Positions 1 through 6,296 of a stretch of 47,207 nt of DNA are shown piece by piece. The stretch spans positions 1-47,207 of the forward strand of contig SCTA01000023.1 in the NCBI GenBank assembly GCA_004322275.1, given 5' to 3'. Both the position numbers and the translations under genes were made by a program. Source of the DNA: a bacterium (GTDB lineage Bacteria; Desulfobacterota; Deferrisomatia; Deferrisomatales; BM512). The notes beneath the pieces are model-generated. The model saw only the letters and a program-made list of their open reading frames with translations, did not search any database and was not told the DNA's origin. Every line of letters begins with the position of its first letter. Position 1 is the stretch's first letter.

Positions 1-2
1 TT

Positions 3-101
3 CACCTGTTTTTGAAGGAATGCGAATGGCGTTTCAATAACCCTGACCCAAAAGTTCAATTAGCTCAGGTAAAACAACTGGTTAGAGACTATTTAGGCTG
101 A
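3..101 (+). pseudogene. IS1595-type transposase, 3' end only (cut by window edge)
   Basis: The first 33 codons are open in this frame and end in TGA at 99-101. The peptide contains FLKECEWRFNNPDPK and ends in VKQLVRDYLG, which matches the usual C-terminus of IS1595/IS1016-group DDE transposases (ISXO2-like). The rest of the gene lies left of the window, so I cannot say whether the element is intact. The stop codon abuts a plausible terminal inverted repeat, as expected for a compact insertion sequence. Typed as pseudogene only because it is partial here. Identification rests on a short stretch and is moderately sure. Confidence 0.62.
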
Positions 102-118
102 TTATCTAGGACAGCCCC
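101..118 (-). mobile_element. Probable right terminal inverted repeat of the IS1595-type element
   Basis: Read on the minus strand the segment begins GGGGCTGTCCTAGATAA, which resembles termini of the IS1016 group of IS1595 elements. It sits directly after the transposase stop. The next eight bases (119-126, aaatattt) would be the target duplication if the element is complete. The left end is outside the window, so this cannot be verified here. Confidence 0.5.
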
Positions 119-350
119 AAATATTTTTCTTCCCCCCTGCCTTGCTCACCTGCGTTTGGAGAGATAGATTTTAGGTGTGGGTATTGTCCCGCAACGCACG
201 ACGAGAGAAATATGACAGCAAGCGTTTTTTCTCGAACCCACGCCGCCACGAATCTTTCGCCAAGTCCCGCCCAAAACGTCACGACAGTGCTTTGCGCCGT
301 CCTCAGGGACTCGGCGCGGGCGCTTTTTACGGTCACTCCAAGGAGCTCAA

Positions 351-809
351 ATGGATAAGAAGGTAGGAGTCTGGCTCGACCACGAAAAGGCTTTCCTCGT
401 TGCTATCGACGGAAAAAAGGAGACCCGCACTATGTTTCCCTCGGACGTGGAGAACAAAACCAAGTCCCACGGGGGGTACAAGTACCCCGGCGTCGCGGGC
501 GGCTTTGAAATCGTCTCGGAGCAGAAGATCGAGAGAAAGCGAAGGGAACACCTCAAGAGCTGGTACAGGGAGCTTATCGCCGAGCTCGGTAAGGCCGACA
601 GGATATTCCTTCTCGGCCCCGGCAGCGCGAAGACGGAGTTTTTGCACGAGATAGAGAACAACAGGGATCTGGCCGACAAGGTCGTCGCCGTCGAGCCCGC
701 CGAGGGGAAGATGACCGAAAACCAGATAGCCGCCGCGGTGAAGACTTTCTTCGGGAACAGCAAGGCGGGGGAGGCCGTCCCGCAGTACCGCAAGGCGCCC
801 GGAACGTAA
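351..809 (+). CDS. Conserved small protein, possible eRF1-like / translational-machinery family
   Basis: A 152-residue soluble protein with AAGGAG seven bases before its ATG. It starts MDKKVGVWLDHEKAFLV and has a mid-region KIERKRREHLKSWYRELI followed by ADRIFLLGPGSAKTEF and a late KMTENQIAAAVKTFF. This layout (IWLDH start, FGPG motif, MTENQI end) matches widespread bacterial proteins often annotated as host-attachment or translational-machinery proteins and thought to resemble the central domain of eRF1/Pelota. The role is not established; ribosome rescue or stress is inference from that fold. It stands alone, followed by a strong terminator. No signal peptide or membrane segment is visible. 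Confidence 0.7.
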   Translation: MDKKVGVWLDHEKAFLVAIDGKKETRTMFPSDVENKTKSHGGYKYPGVAGGFEIVSEQKIERKRREHLKSWYRELIAELGKADRIFLLGPGSAKTEFLHEIENNRDLADKVVAVEPAEGKMTENQIAAAVKTFFGNSKAGEAVPQYRKAPGT

Positions 810-823
810 TATTTACGGCTGCG

Positions 824-865
824 AAACCCCGTATTCGGCGGCGCGACGCCCTGAATACGGGGTTT
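824..865 (+). terminator. Rho-independent terminator
   Basis: A 13-bp perfect stem (824-836 with 853-865) flanks a 16-nt loop, starting 15 nt after the stop of the upstream gene and running into a short T tract. AAACCCCGTATTC pairs with GAATACGGGGTTT. The A-rich 5' side means it may also work for the convergent gene ending at 899. Confidence 0.85.
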
Positions 866-898
866 TCCGTTTCATTTCCCGATTGCTGTCCAAGAGAA

Positions 899-1324
899 TT
901 ACCCCGCCCTCATGGCCAGCAGCAGTTCGAGCCCCGTGCGTATCTGAAAGACGCACATGCCGAGGGTGAGGGCGTTTAAACCGCCGTGAATCTTTGGCAG
1001 GTGCGGGTGTTTAACAAAATTGCGTTCGAGAATTCCCCCGGTGACTATGCCCGTAACAAGCAGCGGCGCGATGGCGACGCCCAGCGTGCCGTGGAGACCC
1101 GTGACGAGAACCTGGCCGTAAAGCCCGTAAACGTAGCCGAGCCCGATTATGATCCCCAAAAGCAGCCCGGCTGTGGAGATCTTTCCGGCGAGTATGTGGC
1201 GCTTGCGGTTGAAGGCGAAGGAGGAGCCGGGCTTTTGCGGGCGATGCCTGCCCATGCCGGTTATCCACCCGTAGATCATCACCAGCGTTAAAATTCCCTG
1301 AAAATATGGGTGAAAATAAAGCAT
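899..1324 (-). CDS. Small four-helix membrane protein, DUF4079 / cytochrome b561-like
   Basis: I chose the ATG at 1322-1324 because GGGAGGT lies eight bases upstream; an in-frame TTG at 1361-1363 has no such site. The 141-residue product starts MLYFHPYFQGIL and has about four hydrophobic helices, with histidines near membrane faces (HPYF at the start, RKRHILAGK, GLHGTLG, KIHGGLN). This pattern resembles DUF4079 and other cytochrome b561-like proteins, in which such histidines can bind haem. Haem binding here is inference. The gene is convergent with the one ending at 809 and has no operon partner. Confidence 0.65.
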   Translation of the reverse strand: MLYFHPYFQGILTLVMIYGWITGMGRHRPQKPGSSFAFNRKRHILAGKISTAGLLLGIIIGLGYVYGLYGQVLVTGLHGTLGVAIAPLLVTGIVTGGILERNFVKHPHLPKIHGGLNALTLGMCVFQIRTGLELLLAMRAG

Positions 1325-1661
1325 CCGTTCAAGACCTCCCGCTTGAAATTCCAACCAGCCCAAATGATATCCATTGAACTTGGCAAATGACAGCGCGAAG
1401 TTGCCCCGCTTTTCACCGCGTGACGGAGGAGGGAGCGGGGGACCCGATTAAAACCCCATTTGATGAGGCAAATAGTCAAATAGTGGGGACCGGCCTTAAA
1501 AAAATAGCAATTGCCCTCAATTTGTGTTTTTCCTATTTCCGCTAGGTCAACGGAGGGATGTCAAGGGTTCACTATTTATATTTTAATATTTTCGCGTGAT
1601 TTTTAAGGTTTTTTTTGAATTTTTTTCTTCACAATTTAGATTTTTGCGGCATATTTCTTAC
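1325..1661. other. AT-rich intergenic region upstream of the RAYT-like gene
   Basis: No gene is supported here. The left part holds the 5' flank of the minus-strand membrane gene. An imperfect hairpin (CCCCATTTG near 1454-1462 against CAAATAGTGGGG at 1477-1488) lies mid-region. From about 1570 to 1660 the DNA is strongly AT-rich, unlike the rest of the window, and presumably carries the promoter of the RAYT-like gene. No clear -35/-10 pair was identified. Confidence 0.5.
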
Positions 1662-2333
1662 ATGGTTAGAATAGCAAGAATAGTTGTACCCGGATTACCG
1701 CATTACGTCGCCCAGAGGGGTTACGAAGGCCAACAGGCGTTTTTTGGGCCTGAGGACTACGCCCTCTACCTTCGCCTCGCTTCCGAGGCACTCGACGAGA
1801 ACAAGGTGAAAGCCTTGGCCTGGTCGCTTTTATTCAACCGCGTCAGCCTTCTCGTCGTTCCTTCGAGCGAGGAGGGGCTGGCAAGAGCTCTCGGTGAGGT
1901 TCACCGGCGTTACTCAAGGGAGGTCAACGCCCGTCTCGGGCGTGAAGGCCGCCTCTGGCACGCCCGGTTCAACTCCTTTACCATTGAGGAGCCCCTCATT
2001 GCCGAGACAGCCAAGTACGTAGAGCTACAGCCGGTGAGAACCGGGCTTGTGCTCACCCCGGCGGCGTATCCGTGGTCCTCGGCCACCGCGAGGCTGGCAA
2101 AGACCGCCGATCCTCTCGGCGCTCCTGCGACGCTCCCCGGAGTCCCGGACTGGTCGAGTTACATAACGGAACCCGTTTCAAAGGATTTCGCCAAGAAACT
2201 CGCCCAGCACGAGTCTACGGGACGCCCGATGGGGACCGAACCTTTCATCCTCGGACTCGAAGGCAAGCTCGGCAAGCGACTTCGCCCGAGAAAGAGGGGA
2301 AGAAAGCCAAAGATTCCGCGCATAGAGGACTAG
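1662..2333 (+). CDS. RAYT-like (REP-associated tyrosine) transposase with lost HUH motif
   Basis: The start at 1662 gives MVRIARIVVPGLPHYVAQRG, the usual beginning of Y1/RAYT transposases; the upstream extension of the frame is AT-rich and not conserved-looking. The 223-residue protein keeps the family layout: a central beta strand, GRLWHARFNSF, the YVELQPVRTGLV helix with its presumed catalytic Tyr, YPWSS, and a basic tail RLRPRKRGRKPK. The strand that normally reads MPNHVHLL, with the two metal-binding His, reads here LFNRVSLL, so both histidines are replaced (H to R, H to S). The frame is otherwise intact. Either the protein is catalytically dead or it has kept only DNA binding. The stop codon lies inside a 28-bp palindrome. 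Confidence 0.8.
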   Translation: MVRIARIVVPGLPHYVAQRGYEGQQAFFGPEDYALYLRLASEALDENKVKALAWSLLFNRVSLLVVPSSEEGLARALGEVHRRYSREVNARLGREGRLWHARFNSFTIEEPLIAETAKYVELQPVRTGLVLTPAAYPWSSATARLAKTADPLGAPATLPGVPDWSSYITEPVSKDFAKKLAQHESTGRPMGTEPFILGLEGKLGKRLRPRKRGRKPKIPRIED

Positions 2334-2345
2334 TCCTCTATGCGC
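2318..2345. repeat. 28-bp perfect palindrome spanning the RAYT stop codon
   Basis: GCGCATAGAGGACT at 2318-2331 is followed by its exact reverse complement through 2345. The TAG stop (2331-2333) is at the centre. Such a long perfect palindrome could be a hairpin recognition site for the transposase-like protein, a dimer-binding site, or part of the transcript's 3' structure. A separate terminator follows at 2360. Confidence 0.8.
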
Positions 2346-2359
2346 CCAGGTGGTAACAT

Positions 2360-2399
2360 GCCCCTGGAAGGACTCAAAAGGTTCTTCCGGGGGCTTTTT
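2360..2399 (+). terminator. Rho-independent terminator
   Basis: GCCCCTGGAAG (2360-2370) pairs with CTTCCGGGGGC (2384-2394), an 11-bp stem with one wobble, followed by TTTTT. It closes the RAYT transcription unit. Confidence 0.85.
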
Positions 2400-2466
2400 A
2401 TTTCCTGAAAACCCGCTTCCCTCGCGCCCCCCGCGCGTAGCGGAACAAACCGGAATTGAGGTCAAG

Positions 2467-2748
2467 ATGAGAAAACTCCTGATACTTGTTTCCCTCGCGG
2501 TGCTTTTTGTCTCTCCGGCGCTGGCGCTCGATTCTTCCGCGATACGGGATATCGAACGGGCCGATTCCATGAAGGAACTCATCTCCGAGGCCGAGGATAT
2601 CGCCAAGGACGCCACCTTCAAGACTCCCGCCGACGCCGAGGAGGCCAAACTCATAGCCATCGAGTTTCAGGCCTATATGTCCTACATAGCGGTGAGGCAA
2701 AACGCCCTTATGGCGCTGGAACTTGAAAAGCAAAAAGCCGCGAAGTAG
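2467..2748 (+). CDS. Small secreted hypothetical protein
   Basis: The ATG at 2467 begins a clear signal peptide (MRKLLILVSLAVLFVSPALA), so the upstream part of the open frame is excluded. The mature part is about 70 residues, mostly helical and charged (IRDIERADSMKELISEAEDIAK, then ADAEEAKLIAIEFQAYMSYIAVRQN), with no cysteines. It is probably a small periplasmic helical protein. No family was recognised. A weak GAGGT lies six bases before the start. It precedes, without obvious overlap, a thioesterase gene on the same strand. Confidence 0.6.
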   Translation: MRKLLILVSLAVLFVSPALALDSSAIRDIERADSMKELISEAEDIAKDATFKTPADAEEAKLIAIEFQAYMSYIAVRQNALMALELEKQKAAK

Positions 2749-2829
2749 ATTTCATAAGTCCGCAGAAAACATTCTGAATACGGCTTCTTCGAGGGCGGTC
2801 GAACCGGCGGGCAAGGGGTATTGTGGAAG

Positions 2830-3243
2830 ATGAAAGAAAACGAGATGTACCAAAATGCCCTCAATATCTTCTCTACCGTGGGGCTGGCGCGATTCTTGGG
2901 GATGGAGCTTGTCGCCGTCGCCGACGACGAGTGCGAGCTCTCGATGCCTGTTGACGAAAGGCACTCCAACTATATAGGCGGGCTCCACGGCGGCGCGGCG
3001 GCGGCCCTGCTCGATACCGCCGCTTTTTTCCCCGGCTCTCTTCTGCCCTCCGGCATAAAACTGGCGACGGAGGGCATAGAGGTCCACCTCTTCCGGCCTG
3101 TGCCGCTGGGCGAGAAGGTTTTCGCCCAGGCGAAGATACTGCGAAGCGGCAGAAGGATAGTCACCGTGGAGCTGACCCTGAGGATGTCCGGAGGTAAACA
3201 GGCCGCCCACGCGATAGCCACTCTGGTGGACATAGGCGAATGA
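2830..3243 (+). CDS. PaaI-like hotdog thioesterase
   Basis: A 137-residue hotdog-fold protein. The YIGGLHGGAAAALLDTAAFF stretch is the PaaI-type active-site helix (HGG followed by the DTA motif), and TEGIEVHLFRPVPLGEKV is the strand that follows in this family. Members hydrolyse acyl- or aryl-CoA thioesters; the substrate cannot be told from sequence. I favour the ATG at 2830 (AAGGGG 11 bases upstream) over the in-frame TTG at 2821. The length is normal for the family. The next gene on the same strand starts about 110 bases later. Confidence 0.82.
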   Translation: MKENEMYQNALNIFSTVGLARFLGMELVAVADDECELSMPVDERHSNYIGGLHGGAAAALLDTAAFFPGSLLPSGIKLATEGIEVHLFRPVPLGEKVFAQAKILRSGRRIVTVELTLRMSGGKQAAHAIATLVDIGE

Positions 3244-3353
3244 GCCGCGTAAAGCGCCTTTCGTTTAGCGGTTGCCAAACCTTCCCTGTAACCTTAAAAT
3301 CGTCCGGATTGAAAACTGACGTTTTTAAGCTATCGGGCAAAATTGAGGGTTTG

Positions 3354-3728
3354 ATGTTCAACCGCACGGGCACGATAAAATTCATGAACTTTCAGGGAAG
3401 GATCAACCGTTTCCAGTTCCTGATAGCTTCTGTCGGCCTCTACGTCCTCATGGGGGCTTTCATCTACTTCGCGATGGAAACATGGGGGTTCTTCGAGAAG
3501 TTTTACCTCGTCTTTCTCTTTCGCGTGCTCGCGATTTTTCTCGTCTCCATCTTCTCCCTCTCCTTCCTTTCAATCATGGTGAGAAGGTTTCACGACATCG
3601 GAAAGCGGTGGTTCTTCACACCCCTGATAATCGTCCCGATCTACAACGTATACCTCTTCGTCATCCTCTATGTGAGGGAGGGGGAGGGGGAGTTGAACGA
3701 GTTTGGACCGCCGGTGGGAGCGGCCTGA
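3354..3728 (+). CDS. DUF805 family membrane protein
   Basis: The ATG at 3354 is preceded by GAGGG at a good distance and gives a 124-residue protein, the usual DUF805 size. It has the family start FMNFQGRINRFQF, about three to four transmembrane helices, and the RRFHDIGKRWFF motif between helices. DUF805 proteins are inner-membrane proteins of unknown function, sometimes linked to phage-shock or envelope phenotypes. The frame is open further upstream to 3240, but that part shows no conserved features. A copy of the dispersed hairpin repeat begins about 10 nt after its stop. Confidence 0.85.
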   Translation: MFNRTGTIKFMNFQGRINRFQFLIASVGLYVLMGAFIYFAMETWGFFEKFYLVFLFRVLAIFLVSIFSLSFLSIMVRRFHDIGKRWFFTPLIIVPIYNVYLFVILYVREGEGELNEFGPPVGAA

Positions 3729-3737
3729 CGCGCGATG

Positions 3738-3858
3738 TCCGGCGCATCCTTTCCGTCCCCGGCGGCGTCATGTCCTCGCTCAAGGTCGCGCCGTAGCGCT
3801 GCTACCGCCTCGCCCTTTCGCTGCGGGATTCCTTGCCGGGAGCGGAAAGCCGCGCCGC
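3738..3858 (+). repeat. Dispersed hairpin repeat, copy A
   Basis: Outer arms CTTTCCG...CCCGGC (3749-3763) and GCCGGG..CGGAAAG (3835-3849) form a 15-position stem with one mismatch and one wobble. The central hairpin GTAGC-gct-GCTAC is at 3793-3805. It is nearly identical in plan and much of its sequence to copy D at 21510. It starts about 10 nt after the DUF805 stop, in the same orientation as that gene. Confidence 0.85.
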
Positions 3859-3869
3859 CCATTTTATTG

Positions 3870-3931
3870 CGTCATTCCCGCGCACGCGGGAATCCAGAGG
3901 TTCCGGACTTCCCGCCTTCGCGGGAGTGACG
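3870..3931. repeat. REP-like palindromic intergenic element (CGTCATTCCCGCG type)
   Basis: CGTCATTCCCGCG (3870-3882) pairs with CGCGGGAGTGACG (3919-3931), 13 bp with one wobble. Inside is a further near-palindrome ATTCCCGCG/CGCGGGAAT (3874-3893). GGAATCCAG (3889-3897) is mirrored by CTGGATCCC just outside, near 3937-3945. This sequence type is common between genes in many proteobacterial genomes. It differs from the GTAN5TAC family and directly follows its copy A. Confidence 0.75.
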
Positions 3932-4245
3932 GGTTGCTGGATCCCCTCTCGTTTCGGGATTCCTCGCCTACCCCTCCACCCCCTGGAGATATCGTCTTGC
4001 CCCCAAGGTGCACGGCCTTTGGACGGCGTCAAAAAATCCTCTTGACGCATAGGGAAAAGTTTCTCAAGGGAAGTCCGTCTTTTTAGCTTCAGGTAATTTC
4101 ATAATCTGCCGATGCTCTAATTTTGGACAAAGAACTTGCTTTGGGAGCATAATTACGCCTGTATTCCAGGAGCACGGATTCTTTTGTGAAGCGGCGAAAG
4201 GTTTTTCGCCGGGGCAATGGTCAGCCGACCTGCGGGCGGAGCAAA
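3932..4245. other. Intergenic region upstream of the metalloprotease gene
   Basis: No gene is supported. A GCGTCAA/TTGACGC hairpin is at 4026-4048. The stretch 4085-4180 is AT-richer and presumably contains the promoter, but no convincing -35/-10 pair with normal spacing was found. An upstream in-frame ATG at 4186 is less likely than the one at 4246. Confidence 0.4.
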
Positions 4246-6171
4246 ATGAACAGATTCATAGCGATTAAGGCCTTTATCGCCGTTTTCCTGCTTTCCACAG
4301 TTCTATGCACGGTTTCCCCGGCGCGTGAGCCATCCACCTTCGAGAGGATAAACTCCGCTCAGGCGAGGGGAGAGGTCACGAGGGGCAGGGCCGAGCTTGA
4401 AAAACTGCGGGATATGTTCGCTCCCGAAAGGGTTTCGCCCTTCTTTCGCAGCCTCGGCGAGAGAAAAAGAAGTCTCTGTGCGACGATGGCCCTCCGGGGG
4501 GCGATAGATGCCCTGCCGCTCATGGACCCCGCCGAACAGGAGGAGGCGCGCTCGTATCTCCTTCCCCGCACCGCCGCAGCCCTCCCTTCACTCCCCAACG
4601 CCTACAACACCCTGCACTTTTCCATCCAGTGGGGCGACGACTTTCCCCTTACCGACATAGACGGCACGGTGCCCGCGCCGGACGCGAACGAAAACGGCGA
4701 CCCGGACGTGATAGAGCGCTGGGCCAACTACCTCGAATACTCTTACACCACCCTCAGCGAGAATTACGGCTTCCCGGTGAACGTCCTTTCCGGAAGGGTG
4801 AAGGTGGTAATCGCAAACACCTCCGACCTCTCGGTTTACCGCCTTTCGGCCGGTTTTTTCGGGCTGGCTACGGACGCCTCGCCCCAGCCGTGGCTGATGG
4901 TCAACAACACCTTCAACTGGCCGGGTTTCACCATCGAGAACGACGACCCGGATAATCCCTACTGGGGAGCGATGAAGGTTACGGGCGTCCACGAATTCTT
5001 CCACGTCCTCCAGATGCTCTACACCCCCTCCGCCTGGATTGGCACCTACGACGACTGGTTCCTGGAGGCCTCCTCGGTCTGGAGCGAGGACAAGGTCTTC
5101 GACGAGGTTAACGACTATTACAGCTTCTGGAATAACAGCTCCGACCAGTGGATAAAAAATCCCGAGTCGGGCCTCCAGATAAGCCGCCCCTACGGCGACG
5201 GCGTCTACGAGCGCGGCATTTTCTGCTTCTACCTCGACGAGCACACCGGCGGGCCGGATTCGATGGCCCGCGTCTGGGAGCTGATAAAGAGCGGAAAGCG
5301 GATTCTCTATTCCAATTCCTCAAACAACGCGGTCACTAACGGCGCGCTGGAACTGTTCGCCCTCGAAAAGGCGCTTGACGGCGTGGACGAGCTTTACCTC
5401 GGCTTCGCCTCGGCGAATTCCATAATGGATTACGAGGAGGGCGCTTTCTATCCAAGGCCGAACCTTCGCTCGACTTCGAGCATCGAAGTGGTCGCTAGTA
5501 CTCTGTCACCGGACTATCTCGGGGCGTCCTACCGCAGGGAGAACGGGACCAACGGACCCGTGAGGGCCACAGTCACAGGCGCTCCCGCCGACAACTGGGG
5601 GATAACGGGGGTAATCCAGAGGGGGTCGCCCGCCTACGCGCTCTGCCTCGCCTCAAAGGGAACCGCCGGCTTCGCCTCCTTCCAGTTCGACGAGGCCCAG
5701 TCCTCCGACCTTCTCTTCGCCGCTCCCGCCTACCTTAAACCGGCGGGGGTTTCCCAATCTTTCAGCGTCGAAAAGCCCACGCCCAGCCCGGTACAGGGCA
5801 CCGTCCCACCCGCTCTCACCTCGGCGGATGTCTCTTCCTCGCCGGTCACCGGGGGGATAAACGTTTCATGGACCCCCCTCGCCTACGGCGGAACGGTAAT
5901 GCGATACAAGCCCGTGACCTCCGGGCAGTGGCAGACGAAGACCGTCGTCGCCCCCCTCGGAGAAACTACAATCTCGGGGCTCGCGGGGGAGACAAACCAC
6001 AACGTCGAGATTTGGCTCTATGACGCCAGAGGCGTCGAGGGAGGCCATTTCTCCTTTACCGCCCTTTCCGGCCCCGCCCTGCCTCCGGTGCCGCAGGCCG
6101 AAAAGATAATCGTCCCTCCCGCCACCGGCGGCGGAGGCGGAGGCGGATGCTTCATCGAAGTTATCTTCTGA
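4246..6171 (+). CDS. Secreted metalloprotease-like protein (MXAN_6640-like) with short CFI-box end
   Basis: The ATG at 4246 (GGAG nine bases upstream) begins a signal peptide, MNRFIAIKAFIAVFLLST and so on. The 641-residue protein has an HEFFH zinc motif at residues 249-253 and a downstream Glu at 274 in WFLEASSVWSED, the gluzincin arrangement. This matches the MXAN_6640-type putative metalloproteases of delta- and myxobacteria. A DANENGDPD stretch (about residue 148) may bind calcium. Residues about 530-615 look like a fibronectin-III-type domain. The C-terminus is a glycine run followed by CFIEVIF and stop. It resembles the CFI-box C-terminal domain but is cut to a few residues. Probably cell-surface or exported; its substrate is unknown. 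Confidence 0.75.
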   Translation: MNRFIAIKAFIAVFLLSTVLCTVSPAREPSTFERINSAQARGEVTRGRAELEKLRDMFAPERVSPFFRSLGERKRSLCATMALRGAIDALPLMDPAEQEEARSYLLPRTAAALPSLPNAYNTLHFSIQWGDDFPLTDIDGTVPAPDANENGDPDVIERWANYLEYSYTTLSENYGFPVNVLSGRVKVVIANTSDLSVYRLSAGFFGLATDASPQPWLMVNNTFNWPGFTIENDDPDNPYWGAMKVTGVHEFFHVLQMLYTPSAWIGTYDDWFLEASSVWSEDKVFDEVNDYYSFWNNSSDQWIKNPESGLQISRPYGDGVYERGIFCFYLDEHTGGPDSMARVWELIKSGKRILYSNSSNNAVTNGALELFALEKALDGVDELYLGFASANSIMDYEEGAFYPRPNLRSTSSIEVVASTLSPDYLGASYRRENGTNGPVRATVTGAPADNWGITGVIQRGSPAYALCLASKGTAGFASFQFDEAQSSDLLFAAPAYLKPAGVSQSFSVEKPTPSPVQGTVPPALTSADVSSSPVTGGINVSWTPLAYGGTVMRYKPVTSGQWQTKTVVAPLGETTISGLAGETNHNVEIWLYDARGVEGGHFSFTALSGPALPPVPQAEKIIVPPATGGGGGGGCFIEVIF

Positions 6172-6181
6172 GCGGATGGAG

Positions 6182-6209
6182 TTGAATTTAAAATACTTTG
6201 TACTAGAAT
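6182..6209 (+). promoter_or_regulatory. Candidate sigma-70 promoter for the large lipoprotein gene
   Basis: TTGAAT (6182-6187), a 16-nt spacer and TAGAAT (6204-6209) lie in the AT-rich gap between the two large exported-protein genes, about 90 nt before the start at 6297. Prediction by eye only. Confidence 0.4.
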
Positions 6210-6296
6210 ATAAAAGTCACCTTTCTCACTGTTTTTTTAAGGCGGGAGTCCTTTTGGTTTCCGCCCCGGATTAACCCCAAGGAGAAGGAGTACGCT

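Noticed and set aside
3703-4086. Plus-strand frames of up to 127 codons in the gap after DUF805
   Set aside because: They run through two palindromic repeats and contain no conserved features.
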